This document shows positions 1-7,805 of a DNA stretch of 16,533 bases, in pieces. A program made the translations under genes and the position numbers. Within the stretch, counting starts at the first letter, position 1. Each line of letters opens with the position of its first letter. The notes beneath the pieces are model-generated. The model made no database searches and was not told where the DNA came from. It saw only the letters and a list, made by a program, of their open reading frames with translations. Origin of the DNA: an uncultured Gammaproteobacteria bacterium (GTDB taxonomy: Bacteria > Pseudomonadota > Gammaproteobacteria > Rariloculales > Rariloculaceae); NCBI GenBank assembly GCA_946887385.1, contig CAMPKU010000080.1, positions 1 through 16,533 of the forward strand. The letters run 5' to 3'.

Positions 1-120
1 CGCGGACCGTGCCGGCGCGAGCGGGACTGCGGTAGCAGAGGACGCTGTTTCCGCGGAAGCGCGCACCAACTTGGTGCGAAGGCGCCGCCTCAACGGCGGC
101 CGCTCGCTTCCGTGCGCCGT

Positions 121-339
121 TCCCCTTCCGACCAGCGTGATCGGCGCTCGCAGCGCCGCGTGCGCCGCGAACACGCCATGAAGTCTCGTCGATGCACTCG
201 CGGCGGCGGTACCAGCGCCGCCAACCGGGCGATGGAGTGCAACGATTCCAGCACGATGTGCGTCGTCCCCTCGCGGTACGGGGTCCTTCAACCGATACCG
301 AACCTGTCCTTGCGCCCTGACATCGAGGCGCTCCACCGA
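121..339 (-). pseudogene. Decayed C-terminal fragment of an IS91-family transposase
   Basis: No intact reading frame covers this segment, but the minus strand spells a transposase C-terminal core when two indels are corrected. Positions 339-286 read SVERLDVRAQGQVRYRLK. One extra base at 285 shifts the frame, and 284-186 continue as TPYREGTTHIVLES, then IARLAALVPPPRVH. A one-base loss near 184-185 restores the first frame, and 183-121 read LHGVFAAHAALRAPI and on to a GRG. The order 'YRLKTP-RDGTTH...RLAALVP-PR...HGVFAPN--LRA' is typical of the stretch near the C-terminus of IS91/IS801-type (Y2 HUH) transposases, as I remember that family. The catalytic HUH and Tyr motifs are not present, and similarity is lost below about position 120. 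This is therefore a relic, not an active element. The family assignment is by eye, without a database search. Confidence 0.72.
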
Positions 340-553
340 CACCGGCGGCACGTTGGTTCGCGATGCCGAACGCAGAGCTCGCCCCCCGACGCTGGCGGTC
401 CACTCGATGGCCTGATCCGCCACTCGATCACGTAAATGACGGAAATTTGTTCGTTCGCGCGCTGCGCGCCGGCGCCGCCCGTCGGGCTCTCGGAAGCGGA
501 GCTCAGAACTTCCACCCAGCGATCCCGCGTTTCACGACGCGCCGCAGCCTCTT
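340..553. other. Intergenic stretch with no recognisable gene
   Basis: This lies between the transposase relic and the 3' end of the alpha/beta hydrolase. The relic's first frame stays open upstream of 339 on the minus strand to about 450, but its translation does not resemble the transposase or any family I recognise. Other open frames here look like GC-rich chance frames. I see no tRNA, no convincing terminator with a U-tract and no element end. It may be flanking debris from the decayed mobile element. Confidence 0.5.
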
Positions 554-1489
554 TTAGGGGGAGGAAGAGAGCAGGAAGTCGCCGACGACCGAGGCAACGA
601 GTGGCTGATCGAGGTAACCGTAAGCGTCGTGGACGTTCAAGCCGAGCTCGTTGCGGAAGTAGTTGTGGAAGTCGGCGAAATCTTCGATGGAATCGATGAG
701 GTTGAGACGAAGCATGTCCGTGTAGAGCGGCTTCAGGCGCGGCTGCAGCGCCGTCGTGTCGCCGCGCGCTGCGAAATTCATCCACCGTCGGATGTTGTGC
801 GGATAGCGCCCCGCACCTGTCTCGCGCGCGCCCTTCAGCGACCTCTGCACGAAACGCGTCGCGAGCGGACTCCCGAGCGTCACCAGCAGGCTCACCTCGC
901 CGCTCGCGCCGTGCACGTGCGTCAGCTCCCACAGCGTGTCGTAAGCAATTACCGACCCCAAGCTGTGCCCGATCAACAGCACTTGCCGGCCGTCGCGCCA
1001 AGCCGACTCCAGCGTCGCGCGCAGCACCCCGCGCACGGCCGCGCCCACGCCGTCCCGGTTCTTCAAATAGCGCGTGGCTTCGTGCATCAGCCGCCGCGTG
1101 CTCGCCGATGCGAAGCGCCGGCCGAGAAACGGCCAGGCATCGCCCGCGAGATGCCCCCACCGTTGCACCCGGCGCGGCCATGCGCCGAGCTCGCGTAAGT
1201 CCTCGGCCGACGGCTCGCTCTGCGAAAGCAGCCGCTCGATGCCCGGCAAGTCGACGCTGATGTCGCGATGCGCACCGTGGAAAAGATACGTCCAGGCGAC
1301 CAGCACGAACGCTTCGTCGTGCGCCGCCAGCCACTCGGCGGCGCGCGGCCGCGTGCCGCGAAGCGCAGCGAGCAGCACGCGCATCAGGTGCAGCCGGTAG
1401 ATCTCCGGCGGCGGCTTCGGGTTCAGGCCCGGAACGAAAATGATGCGTGCGCGCGTCAACTTAAGTTCGGCGCCTACGACCGCCGGCAC
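554..1489 (-). CDS. Alpha/beta hydrolase, serine lipase/esterase-like
   Basis: The protein is about 311 residues with the GTG start at 1489. It has an alpha/beta-hydrolase layout: an opening strand RIIFVPGLNPKPP (about 16-28) and a nucleophile elbow GHSLGS with Ser176. A likely acid is Asp244 (ARGDTTAL) and a likely His is His287 (NVHDAYGYL). There is no signal peptide, so it is probably cytoplasmic. The substrate is unknown; the elbow and the following AYDTLWEL resemble lipase/PGAP1-like esterases. The start is uncertain. There is no ATG: TTG at 1459 would begin right at the first strand (TRARIIFVPG), while TTG at 1564 would run into gloA. None has a strong ribosome binding site. It diverges from gloA and ends at 554 next to the mobile-element relic. 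It is an intact hydrolase by motif order; the specific function is not known. Confidence 0.82.
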   Translation of the reverse strand: MPAVVGAELKLTRARIIFVPGLNPKPPPEIYRLHLMRVLLAALRGTRPRAAEWLAAHDEAFVLVAWTYLFHGAHRDISVDLPGIERLLSQSEPSAEDLRELGAWPRRVQRWGHLAGDAWPFLGRRFASASTRRLMHEATRYLKNRDGVGAAVRGVLRATLESAWRDGRQVLLIGHSLGSVIAYDTLWELTHVHGASGEVSLLVTLGSPLATRFVQRSLKGARETGAGRYPHNIRRWMNFAARGDTTALQPRLKPLYTDMLRLNLIDSIEDFADFHNYFRNELGLNVHDAYGYLDQPLVASVVGDFLLSSSP

Positions 1490-1494
1490 TGGCT

Positions 1495-1500
1495 TAGAAT
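1495..1500 (+). promoter_or_regulatory. Possible -10 element for gloA
   Basis: TAGAAT matches five of six bases of the sigma70 -10 consensus and lies 45 bases before the gloA GTG. No good -35 is seen at 16-18 bases upstream. The site is next to the start of the divergent hydrolase gene, so both genes may share this control region. Confidence 0.35.
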
Positions 1501-1531
1501 GAGCCGCTCGCTCATCGGGCCAGCGACTCGC

Positions 1532-1537
1532 AAGGAG
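1532..1537 (+). promoter_or_regulatory. Ribosome binding site that fixes the gloA GTG start
   Basis: AAGGAG lies eight bases before the GTG at 1546. It supports the GTG over the in-frame ATG at 1564, and the GTG start also supplies the metal-ligand His5 in the usual GloA position. Confidence 0.75.
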
Positions 1538-1545
1538 AATAGGTC

Positions 1546-1965
1546 GTGCGGTATCTGCATACAATGGTGCGCGTAACCAACCTCGAGCAATCGCTCGACT
1601 TTTACTGCAACAAGCTCGGCTTGAAGGAAGTTCGCCGCATCGATCACGAGGCCGGGCGCTTTACGCTCGTGTTCGTTGCAGCTCCGGGGCAGGAAGATTG
1701 CGCCATCGAGCTCACGCACAATTGGGATGCGGAACCGTACACGAGCGGGCGCAACTTCGGGCACGTGGCCTACGAGGTCGACGATATCTACGGCCTCTGC
1801 GCGCGGCTGCGTGATGCCGGCGTCACCATCAATCGCCCGCCGCGCGACGGCAAGATGGCCTTCATTCGCTCGCCCGACGACATCTCGATCGAGCTGCTGC
1901 AAAAGGGCGCTGCGCTGCCGAAGGCCGAGCCCTGGGCGTCGATGCCGAACACGGGCACGTGGTGA
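1546..1965 (+). CDS. gloA: Lactoylglutathione lyase (glyoxalase I)
   Basis: Glyoxalase I isomerises the hemithioacetal of methylglyoxal and glutathione to S-lactoylglutathione, the first step of methylglyoxal detoxification in the cytosol. The 139-residue product matches the short bacterial GloA length. It opens with [10 protein letters not shown] and the FY-N-LGLK stretch typical of GloA. Four candidate metal ligands fall where E. coli GloA has them: His5, Glu55 (AIEL), His73 (FGHVA) and Glu116 (ISIELL). The short bacterial form without the eukaryotic insertions is usually Ni/Co-activated. The C-terminal 'SPDDISIEL' replaces the commoner 'DPDGY-IEL'. The gene is divergent from an alpha/beta hydrolase and convergent with the diguanylate cyclase, one base separating the two stop codons. 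The glyoxalase II partner (gloB) is not in the window. Confidence 0.93.
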   Translation: MRYLHTMVRVTNLEQSLDFYCNKLGLKEVRRIDHEAGRFTLVFVAAPGQEDCAIELTHNWDAEPYTSGRNFGHVAYEVDDIYGLCARLRDAGVTINRPPRDGKMAFIRSPDDISIELLQKGAALPKAEPWASMPNTGTW

Positions 1966-1966
1966 G

Positions 1967-3187
1967 TTACGCGAGATCGCGCTGAATGACGCGGAAGTTG
2001 CCGGTCTCCACGCCGTCGCTGTCGGAGTCTTTGAACACGACGCGATTGCGGCCCTCGCGCTTCGCCTGGTAGAGCGCCTCGTCGGCCGTTTGAATGGCGC
2101 CGGCTAGGCTGCGCGCGGTTTCCGGCATCGCGAGCGCCAACCCCACGCTCACCGTTACGCGATCGGCGACTTGCGAGCCGCCGTGCGGAATGGCGAGATC
2201 GAGCACGTCGCGGCGGATCTGCTCGGGAACGGTATTGGCGTAATCGTCGGGCGGGCCATAGAGAACGAGCACGAACTCTTCGCCGCCGTAGCGCGCCGCG
2301 AAATCGAATGGGCGCTTCGCACCGCGGGCGATGCACCGGGCTACGCGCTTCAAGCAGTCGTCGCCGGCTTGGTGCCCATAGAGATCGTTGTAGACCTTGA
2401 AGAAATCGATGTCGACGAAAATGATGGCCACGCCCGTGCCGTCGCGCCGCGATTGACGCCAGAGCCGCTCCACGTAATGGTCGAAGATGCGGCGGTTGTA
2501 CAGGCCCGTCATGCCGTCACGCTCCGCGAGCTCGTTCAAGCGGCGCGTCTCGAGAAAATTCATTCGCAGCGCGTGCTCCAAGTTGTAGGCGGAGATGCCG
2601 CCGACCACGGCTGCGCCGCCCAGAATCGCCGTGCTGTAGTACAGCTCATCGGGCGGCAGCGAAATGCCGATGCCCGTGATGAAGTGCCCCGCAATCATGA
2701 CGCCCGTGATGGTGATCGCCACGTTGAACAGCAGCCCCAGAAACAAGCAGCCGTAGAGCACCACGATGACGAGGCCCGCGAGCACGTACGAAGAGCCCGC
2801 GAGCGCGCCCAAATGCGCCATGTAGGTCACGACGAATCCGATCAGCGTGACGCCGACGGCCACCACCTCGGTGTAGTAGCGCTGGGCTCCGGGTAGGGAG
2901 GTGGCCACGCCCAGCACGACGAGCAGCGGACACAGCACGCCAAGCCGCAACGTGTTGAGCGAGGCGGCGGTGCTCGCCGCCAGCAACAGGTCGATGCAGG
3001 TCACCGCCAGCACGACGATCAGCGCGATTAGCCCCGATAACCGGGCGCGCGGCAAGTTGCGCGCGATGTAAAAGTCGCGGAATTCCTTCTCGAGGAGGCC
3101 TTCGAAGCGCAAACCTTTGACGCCGCGCTCGAGCTGCTCCGCGTACGGCGAGCCGTAGTTGTCGAAATCGCGCCTTTGTAGATCCAT
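1967..3187 (-). CDS. Membrane-bound GGEEF diguanylate cyclase
   Basis: This enzyme makes cyclic di-GMP from two GTP. The 406-residue protein (ATG at 3187; TTG at 3193 is a less likely start) has a soluble N-terminal tail of about 48 residues. About six hydrophobic segments follow between roughly 50 and 200, then a GGDEF domain from RDGMTGLYNRR (223) to the end. The domain has DIDFFK (259-264), with a metal-binding Asp, and an intact GGEEF active site (301-305). An RPFD inhibitory I-site lies exactly five residues before GGEEF, so product inhibition is expected. I do not recognise the membrane part as a named sensor. There is no EAL or HD-GYP domain. It follows batD on the same strand after an 85-97 base gap, so read-through from the bat operon is possible but not required. 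Confidence 0.92.
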   Translation of the reverse strand: MDLQRRDFDNYGSPYAEQLERGVKGLRFEGLLEKEFRDFYIARNLPRARLSGLIALIVVLAVTCIDLLLAASTAASLNTLRLGVLCPLLVVLGVATSLPGAQRYYTEVVAVGVTLIGFVVTYMAHLGALAGSSYVLAGLVIVVLYGCLFLGLLFNVAITITGVMIAGHFITGIGISLPPDELYYSTAILGGAAVVGGISAYNLEHALRMNFLETRRLNELAERDGMTGLYNRRIFDHYVERLWRQSRRDGTGVAIIFVDIDFFKVYNDLYGHQAGDDCLKRVARCIARGAKRPFDFAARYGGEEFVLVLYGPPDDYANTVPEQIRRDVLDLAIPHGGSQVADRVTVSVGLALAMPETARSLAGAIQTADEALYQAKREGRNRVVFKDSDSDGVETGNFRVIQRDLA

Positions 3188-3278
3188 GGGCAAGCCGCCG
3201 GCGACACTGCCGGATTCGGAAGCTTGCGCTCAGCGAGCCGCGGAAATCTTAAACTTGGGTCACAAACGCGACCGTTTC

Positions 3279-4934
3279 TCAGCGATAGAGCGGCAGCAGC
3301 GGCTCGCTGGGAGCCTGGTCGGGCGCCGAGCCTGCGTTCTGAAGCTCGGCGAGCACGGCTTCGAGGCCGGCGCCGCGCCAAGCACCGCCCGCGGCCGCTC
3401 CATAGATGTGCGCCTCGAGCGCCAACACCTCGCGGGCAGCCTCCGCGGGGAGCAAGGCCGCCAGGGCCCCAAGACTGCGCGGCGGGCTGGCCGCGAACCG
3501 CAGCTCGGCGAAACGCAGCAGGGCAGTGCGTGCGGCGGCAGGGTCGCTCACGGCGCAAGCGCTCTGCAGGTCCCGTAAAACCTTACGCAGCGCAGGCTTT
3601 CGCTCGCTCGACGCAGCAGCGCTTGCGGGAGGCGGCCGCGCGCCACCGCGCGAGCGCCACCAGAGCGCCACCGTGCCGAGCCACACTAGCGCCAGCGCTC
3701 CGCTGATCCAAGGCCAGTACGACGGCTCGCGCGCGGGAAGAGCCTGCGGTTGAACCGTGGGCTCCACGGCGGAGGAGACGGCGGCGGGCGCGTCAGAGCT
3801 CGGACTCACGCGCAGCACACGCGGCGGCAGCTCCGCCACTTCCCACCGCTCCTCGGCCACGTTCCACCACGGCAAGCGCACGGCCTGAAGCGTGATGTCG
3901 CCCGGCGTTTGCGCGATGACGGCGTAACTCACGGCGCGCCGAGACCTGAGGCCCGCGGGCGTGATCTCGCGCGAGAGCTCCGGCCGATCGGCGTACTGGC
4001 GAACGCCGGCCTGCGTTTCGACGGCGAGGTCGGGCAGCTGGGTTTCCAGCAAGCCCAAGCCTTCGACGATGATGGTGCGCGTGCGCGGAATGCCGACGGC
4101 GAGCTCGTCGCTTGGATCGCTCCATTGCTCCGTGAGCGTTACCTGCTGCGCCGGCAACCACGAGGCACCCGCGAGCGTGGGCGGCGGCGCCACCGCCGGT
4201 TGCACCGTGAGATCGACCACGGCGGAGCGGAAGCGCTGCACGCGCGAGAAGCCGCGGTCGGGAATCACCATCGCTTCGAACGTGACCGGGCCGATCGTGA
4301 GCGCGCCTGCTTGCTGTGGAAACACCGCATAGCGACGCTCCTGAACCACGAAATTGCGCCCGCCGCGCGACGTCTGGTACCGGCTGTCCTCACCGAGCTT
4401 CTCGATGATGGCTTCGACTCCGGACGTTTGCGGCGCCGTCAACGTGGCGCGCCCGGTGCTCACTCCGATATACAGGCGCAGCGTGAACAGCACCTGCGAC
4501 TGTGCGTAGACGACGTCGGGCGTCGCTTCGAGCTCCATGAAAATGTCGGCAGCTGCCGAGGCATTGGGATCGAGCGCCAGCACGCGCACGCTCACCGGGT
4601 TCGATTGGCGGTCGCCGATGCGCAGCTCGGGAATCGTGAACTCGCCGGCCGCCTTCGGCATGAGCTGAAGCTGCCACTCGTTCACTTCCGTGGCGCGTGC
4701 GCCGACGATGCCGATGCGCCGGCTGCTCGTGACGTTCAAAACGTCGAACAGATCGGCGAGCGGCGCAGTCTCGGGCTCGCCGCGCACGGCGCCTTCTGCT
4801 CGCAGCACGTAGGTAAACGATTCGTTGACGCGCACGACGGCGCGATCGACCGTGGCTTCAACCGGCTCTTGAGCGGCGACGTTCGCCGTCACTGCGAGTG
4901 CGAGCCACACGAGCAGCCCCCGCACGCTCACCAC
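3279..4934 (-). CDS. batD: BatD-family periplasmic/membrane protein
   Basis: BatD (the 'oxygen tolerance' family) is the large extracytoplasmic partner of the BatA/BatB VWA proteins; its biochemical role is not settled. The 551-residue product begins with a signal-like stretch VRGLLVWLALAVTANVAA (about 4-21). A long Ig-like beta-rich region follows to about 375, with EATVDRAVVRVNESFTYVLR near its start, as in other BatD proteins. Next come a proline-rich spacer, one membrane helix at about 408-426 (WPWISGALALVWLGTVALWW) and a helical cytoplasmic tail. The longer open frame to 5090 has an Arg-rich, non-protein-like start. GTG at 4934 follows GGAGG by seven bases; GTG at 4931 overlaps the batB stop as GTGA. 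Both imply translational coupling to the fused batB-batC gene. It is the last gene of the operon. Confidence 0.88.
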   Translation of the reverse strand: MVSVRGLLVWLALAVTANVAAQEPVEATVDRAVVRVNESFTYVLRAEGAVRGEPETAPLADLFDVLNVTSSRRIGIVGARATEVNEWQLQLMPKAAGEFTIPELRIGDRQSNPVSVRVLALDPNASAAADIFMELEATPDVVYAQSQVLFTLRLYIGVSTGRATLTAPQTSGVEAIIEKLGEDSRYQTSRGGRNFVVQERRYAVFPQQAGALTIGPVTFEAMVIPDRGFSRVQRFRSAVVDLTVQPAVAPPPTLAGASWLPAQQVTLTEQWSDPSDELAVGIPRTRTIIVEGLGLLETQLPDLAVETQAGVRQYADRPELSREITPAGLRSRRAVSYAVIAQTPGDITLQAVRLPWWNVAEERWEVAELPPRVLRVSPSSDAPAAVSSAVEPTVQPQALPAREPSYWPWISGALALVWLGTVALWWRSRGGARPPPASAAASSERKPALRKVLRDLQSACAVSDPAAARTALLRFAELRFAASPPRSLGALAALLPAEAAREVLALEAHIYGAAAGGAWRGAGLEAVLAELQNAGSAPDQAPSEPLLPLYR

Positions 4935-6763
4935 GGGCGAGCCTCCGCAGCGGCGCCTTCGATCACGCGATTGCCGTCTTGGTCGACGCCGAGCCGCTGG
5001 TACTGATATAGAAACTTGCGGCGCAGCAAACCGCCGGGGTCCTGCGGCACGCGCCGCAGCCATTGCTCCGCGGCCTGCTCCGACGCCCACTGCTCGACGT
5101 CCGCGGGGCCCGGCGCATCGGCCGTGGGCTCATCGGCCGACTCTTCGCCGGCATTGGCCTGTTGCTCGGCGCTGTCCTCGCCCGGCTCACCGTCGTTCGG
5201 CTCCTGGGGCTCGTCGGCCGCGCCGTCTTGCGCTTGGCTCTGCCCGCTCTCGCCCTGCTCGCCCTGCTGGCTCTGCTGCTCATTGGCGGCTTCGCCGCCC
5301 TCCTGCTGCTCGCCGCCTTGGCCCTGCGATTGATCCGCGTTCGCTTCCGCTTGTTCGCCCTGCCCTTGCTCGGGCGGCGGCTCCTGCGGATTGTTCTGCA
5401 GAAATTCCTCGAGCAGCTCGCGGTTGTAGCGCGCATCCTCGTGATCCGGCGCGAGCTCGAGCGCACGGTCGTACGCTGCGATGGCCGCCGGGACCTGGCC
5501 GGCTTTCGCGAGCGCGTTGCCGCGGTTGTAATGCCCTTCCGCGGAGTCGACGTTCGCCAGCGACGCGGCGGCTGCCTCGAACTGCCCGGCGCGATACTGT
5601 GCCGCGCCCCGCCACTCCGGGCTCTCGAACAGCTCCGCGGCGCGCGCGGCTTGCTCCTGCTCGAGTGCCTCGAGGCCGCGCTGATCGGGCCGCTGCCACA
5701 GATCCTGCCACTCGAACGCGTGGGCGCGCGGCACAGGCACGAGCACGACGAGCAGCCACACCGCAATCCACCCGCGACGGAAGCAGAGCGCGAGCAACGG
5801 CAACAGCACCACGGCGAGCAAGAGCCCGCGATCGAGCCAAACGTCGGCCTCGTACTGCTCGCCGGCGGCGTCTTCGAGCGCTACGTCGAGCGGCAACGCG
5901 GCCGGCGCCGGGAACAACGCGTCGAGGTCCCGGTCGCTCGACGCGAGCGCTGCATAGCGCCCGCCGCCCACCGCCGCGAGCCGCTGCAGGCTCGAAGCGT
6001 CGAGCTGCGGCACCACCACTTGCCCCGAATCGTCGCTGACGAAACCACCCTCGGCGCGCGGGATCGGCGCGCCCTGCTCGGTGCCCACGGCGAGCACGCT
6101 CACGCGGAAGCCGTCGCCGGCAAGATCGCCGGCGAGCTCGAAGTCGGCGTCCGCCACTTCGGAGTCGGTGAGCAGCAGGATGTCGCCTTCGCTCAAGCCC
6201 GTTTGCTCGAGCAGATTCGCGGCTCGCTCGAGGCCTGCGGATAGGCGGCCGCCCTGCGTCGGCATGATGCTCGTGTCCACGGCGCTCACCAGCGACGCGA
6301 TCGTGCGCGTGTCGGTAGTGAGGGGCGTCACGGTGAACGCGTGCGTCGAGAACACCACGAGCGCCGTCTGCCCCGCCGCGCGCCGTTCGAGCAAGTCGAG
6401 CAGCTTCAGCTTCGCGCGCGCGAGCCGCGACGGCTCGACGTCGCCCGCGTCCATCGAGCGGGACAGATCGAGCGCGACGACGAGCGCTTCGCCGGAACGA
6501 AACGCAGGCACCGGCAGGCGCTCCCACGCCGGGCCGGCCAGCGCGACGAGCGCCACGGCGAGAGCCGCGAGTACGACGCTGAGCGCCAAACGGCTGTCGC
6601 GCAGCACTTCGGGCTCCGCGAGCACGTGCGGGCGCAAGCTCGGGTCCACGATGCTGCGCCAACCGCCGGCCTCGCCGCGGCCGCGCATGAGCTGCCACGC
6701 CAGCCACGCAGCCGGCGGCAGCAGCAACAGCCACATCGGCCTCAAGAAATGAAACTCAGCCAT
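4928..6763 (-). CDS. batB: BatB-BatC fusion: membrane VWA protein with TPR and Gln/Glu-rich tail
   Basis: The 611-residue product joins two Bat proteins that are separate in some bacteria. Residues 1-80 hold two hydrophobic segments. A von Willebrand A domain follows, with an intact metal-ion-dependent adhesion site (DLSRS, Asp99/Ser101/Ser103; Thr149 or Thr150; Asp200 in LLTDSE). Two more membrane segments lie at about 311-347. One or two TPR-like repeats follow at about 372-455 (HYNRGNALAKAG, YDRALELAPD). A linker of about 95 residues rich in Gln, Glu, Gly and Ala (460-555) leads to a conserved-looking tail (WASEQAAEQWLRRVPQDPG, then LLRRKFLYQYQR). The VWA part should face the cytoplasm or inner-membrane surface as a MoxR partner, while the TPR/tail would lie on the other side of the last helix pair; topology is inferred. 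ATG 6763 overlaps batA by eight bases. Confidence 0.92.
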   Translation of the reverse strand: MAEFHFLRPMWLLLLPPAAWLAWQLMRGRGEAGGWRSIVDPSLRPHVLAEPEVLRDSRLALSVVLAALAVALVALAGPAWERLPVPAFRSGEALVVALDLSRSMDAGDVEPSRLARAKLKLLDLLERRAAGQTALVVFSTHAFTVTPLTTDTRTIASLVSAVDTSIMPTQGGRLSAGLERAANLLEQTGLSEGDILLLTDSEVADADFELAGDLAGDGFRVSVLAVGTEQGAPIPRAEGGFVSDDSGQVVVPQLDASSLQRLAAVGGGRYAALASSDRDLDALFPAPAALPLDVALEDAAGEQYEADVWLDRGLLLAVVLLPLLALCFRRGWIAVWLLVVLVPVPRAHAFEWQDLWQRPDQRGLEALEQEQAARAAELFESPEWRGAAQYRAGQFEAAAASLANVDSAEGHYNRGNALAKAGQVPAAIAAYDRALELAPDHEDARYNRELLEEFLQNNPQEPPPEQGQGEQAEANADQSQGQGGEQQEGGEAANEQQSQQGEQGESGQSQAQDGAADEPQEPNDGEPGEDSAEQQANAGEESADEPTADAPGPADVEQWASEQAAEQWLRRVPQDPGGLLRRKFLYQYQRLGVDQDGNRVIEGAAAEARPW

Positions 6764-7802
6764 GACCGAGCTCGCTTGCAGCCTTGCCGATCGCGCCGCG
6801 CGACCACTGCCAGCGCGTGGCGGCCAATGCACCTAGCGCCGCCGCCAGCGCCAGCACTACCGCAGCACCCAGCGGCCAGTAGTAGAGCTCCGTGATGGGG
6901 CGAAAGCCCCGCTCGTCGGACTCGGCGGGCTCGAGGCGATCCAAGATCTGATAAATCTCCGCGAACTCGGCCGTGTCGCGCGCACGGAAGTAGCGCCCTC
7001 CCGTCAAGTCGGCAATCGCCGTGAGGGTCTCTTCGTCGAGGTCGGCCGACGGGTTGATCTCGCGCAAGCCGAACAGCGAGCGCACCGTCAGCGAATCGGC
7101 GCCGATGCCGATCGTATAGATGACGAGCTGACGTTGCGCGGCGAGCTCCGCGGCCTTGAGCGGCTCCACGGCGCCCGCCGTGTTGGCGCCGTCCGTGAGC
7201 AGCAGCAGCACCCGGCGCCCTTGCTCGACGCCGGCGTCCTCGAGCGTGCGGATCGCGAGGCCGATCGAGTCGCCGATCGCCGTCTCCTTGCCCGCGAGCC
7301 CGATCACGGATTCGTCGAGCAGCGTGCTCACGGTGGCGCGGTCGAACGTGAGCGGCGCCTGCAGATACGCCTCGCGGCCGAACAGAATCAGGCCCACGCG
7401 GTCGCCGACACGCCGCTCGATGAACTCGGTGGCCACGGACTTCAGCGCCGTGAGCCGATCGACCCATTGGCCGTTCAGTTGGAAGTCTTGTTCCTCCATA
7501 CTGCCCGAGAGGTCCACGGACAGCAGCAAGTCGCGGCCCGTCATCGGCAGCGCCACCGGCTCACCGACGAACTGCGGCCGGGCGGCCGCAAACAGCGCCA
7601 GCACCCAAACGGCCGCCAACAACGCCAAGCGCCAGCGGCGCGAGAGCTCCGGCGAGCGCACGCCGATCAAGTCCGCGAACTCGCCGGACACGGGCACCTT
7701 CAGGGCGGCGTCGCGGTCGAGCGGCTCGGGCCGCCACCACCGGCGCACGAGCCAGGGCAGCGGCAGGGCCGCGAGCATCCACCACCACGCCAGCGTCCAC
7801 AT
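6756..7802 (-). CDS. batA: BatA-family membrane VWA protein
   Basis: BatA is an inner-membrane von Willebrand A protein of the MoxR-Bat ('aerotolerance') system. The 348-residue product has the usual layout: two N-terminal hydrophobic segments (about 4-19 and 59-76), the VWA domain, and one C-terminal membrane helix (about 308-328). The metal site is complete: DLSGS with Asp97, Ser99 and Ser101, the Thr of GKETAIGDSIG (174), and Asp204 in LLTDGANT. Sequences such as GDRVGLILFG and LTFDRATV are typical of BatA. The ATG at 7802 lies three bases after the DUF4381 stop, and the end overlaps the next gene by eight bases. Having both BatA and BatB with intact metal sites suggests two functional VWA subunits. 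Confidence 0.94.
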   Translation of the reverse strand: MWTLAWWWMLAALPLPWLVRRWWRPEPLDRDAALKVPVSGEFADLIGVRSPELSRRWRLALLAAVWVLALFAAARPQFVGEPVALPMTGRDLLLSVDLSGSMEEQDFQLNGQWVDRLTALKSVATEFIERRVGDRVGLILFGREAYLQAPLTFDRATVSTLLDESVIGLAGKETAIGDSIGLAIRTLEDAGVEQGRRVLLLLTDGANTAGAVEPLKAAELAAQRQLVIYTIGIGADSLTVRSLFGLREINPSADLDEETLTAIADLTGGRYFRARDTAEFAEIYQILDRLEPAESDERGFRPITELYYWPLGAAVVLALAAALGALAATRWQWSRGAIGKAASELGHG

Positions 7803-7805
7803 CGC

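Noticed and set aside
288..1334. A 348-codon minus-strand open frame across the hydrolase
   Set aside because: It is an out-of-frame shadow of the hydrolase with Arg-rich translation. Only the part at 288-339 overlaps the transposase relic, and that is in a different frame.
3264..3277. Small hairpin (AAACG-loop-CGTTT) just after batD
   Set aside because: The stem is five mostly AT pairs and there is no U-tract, so it does not qualify as an intrinsic terminator.
3750..5006. A 418-codon plus-strand open frame antisense to batD
   Set aside because: Its translation is Arg/His-rich without any domain, and the opposite strand has a good BatD protein. In GC-rich DNA the antisense frame of real genes often stays open.
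5063..6244. A 393-codon plus-strand open frame, Leu/Arg-rich and looking membrane-like at its start
   Set aside because: It is antisense to the VWA/TPR gene. The Leu-rich start is the complement of the Gln/Glu-rich linker, and the remainder is Arg/His-rich.
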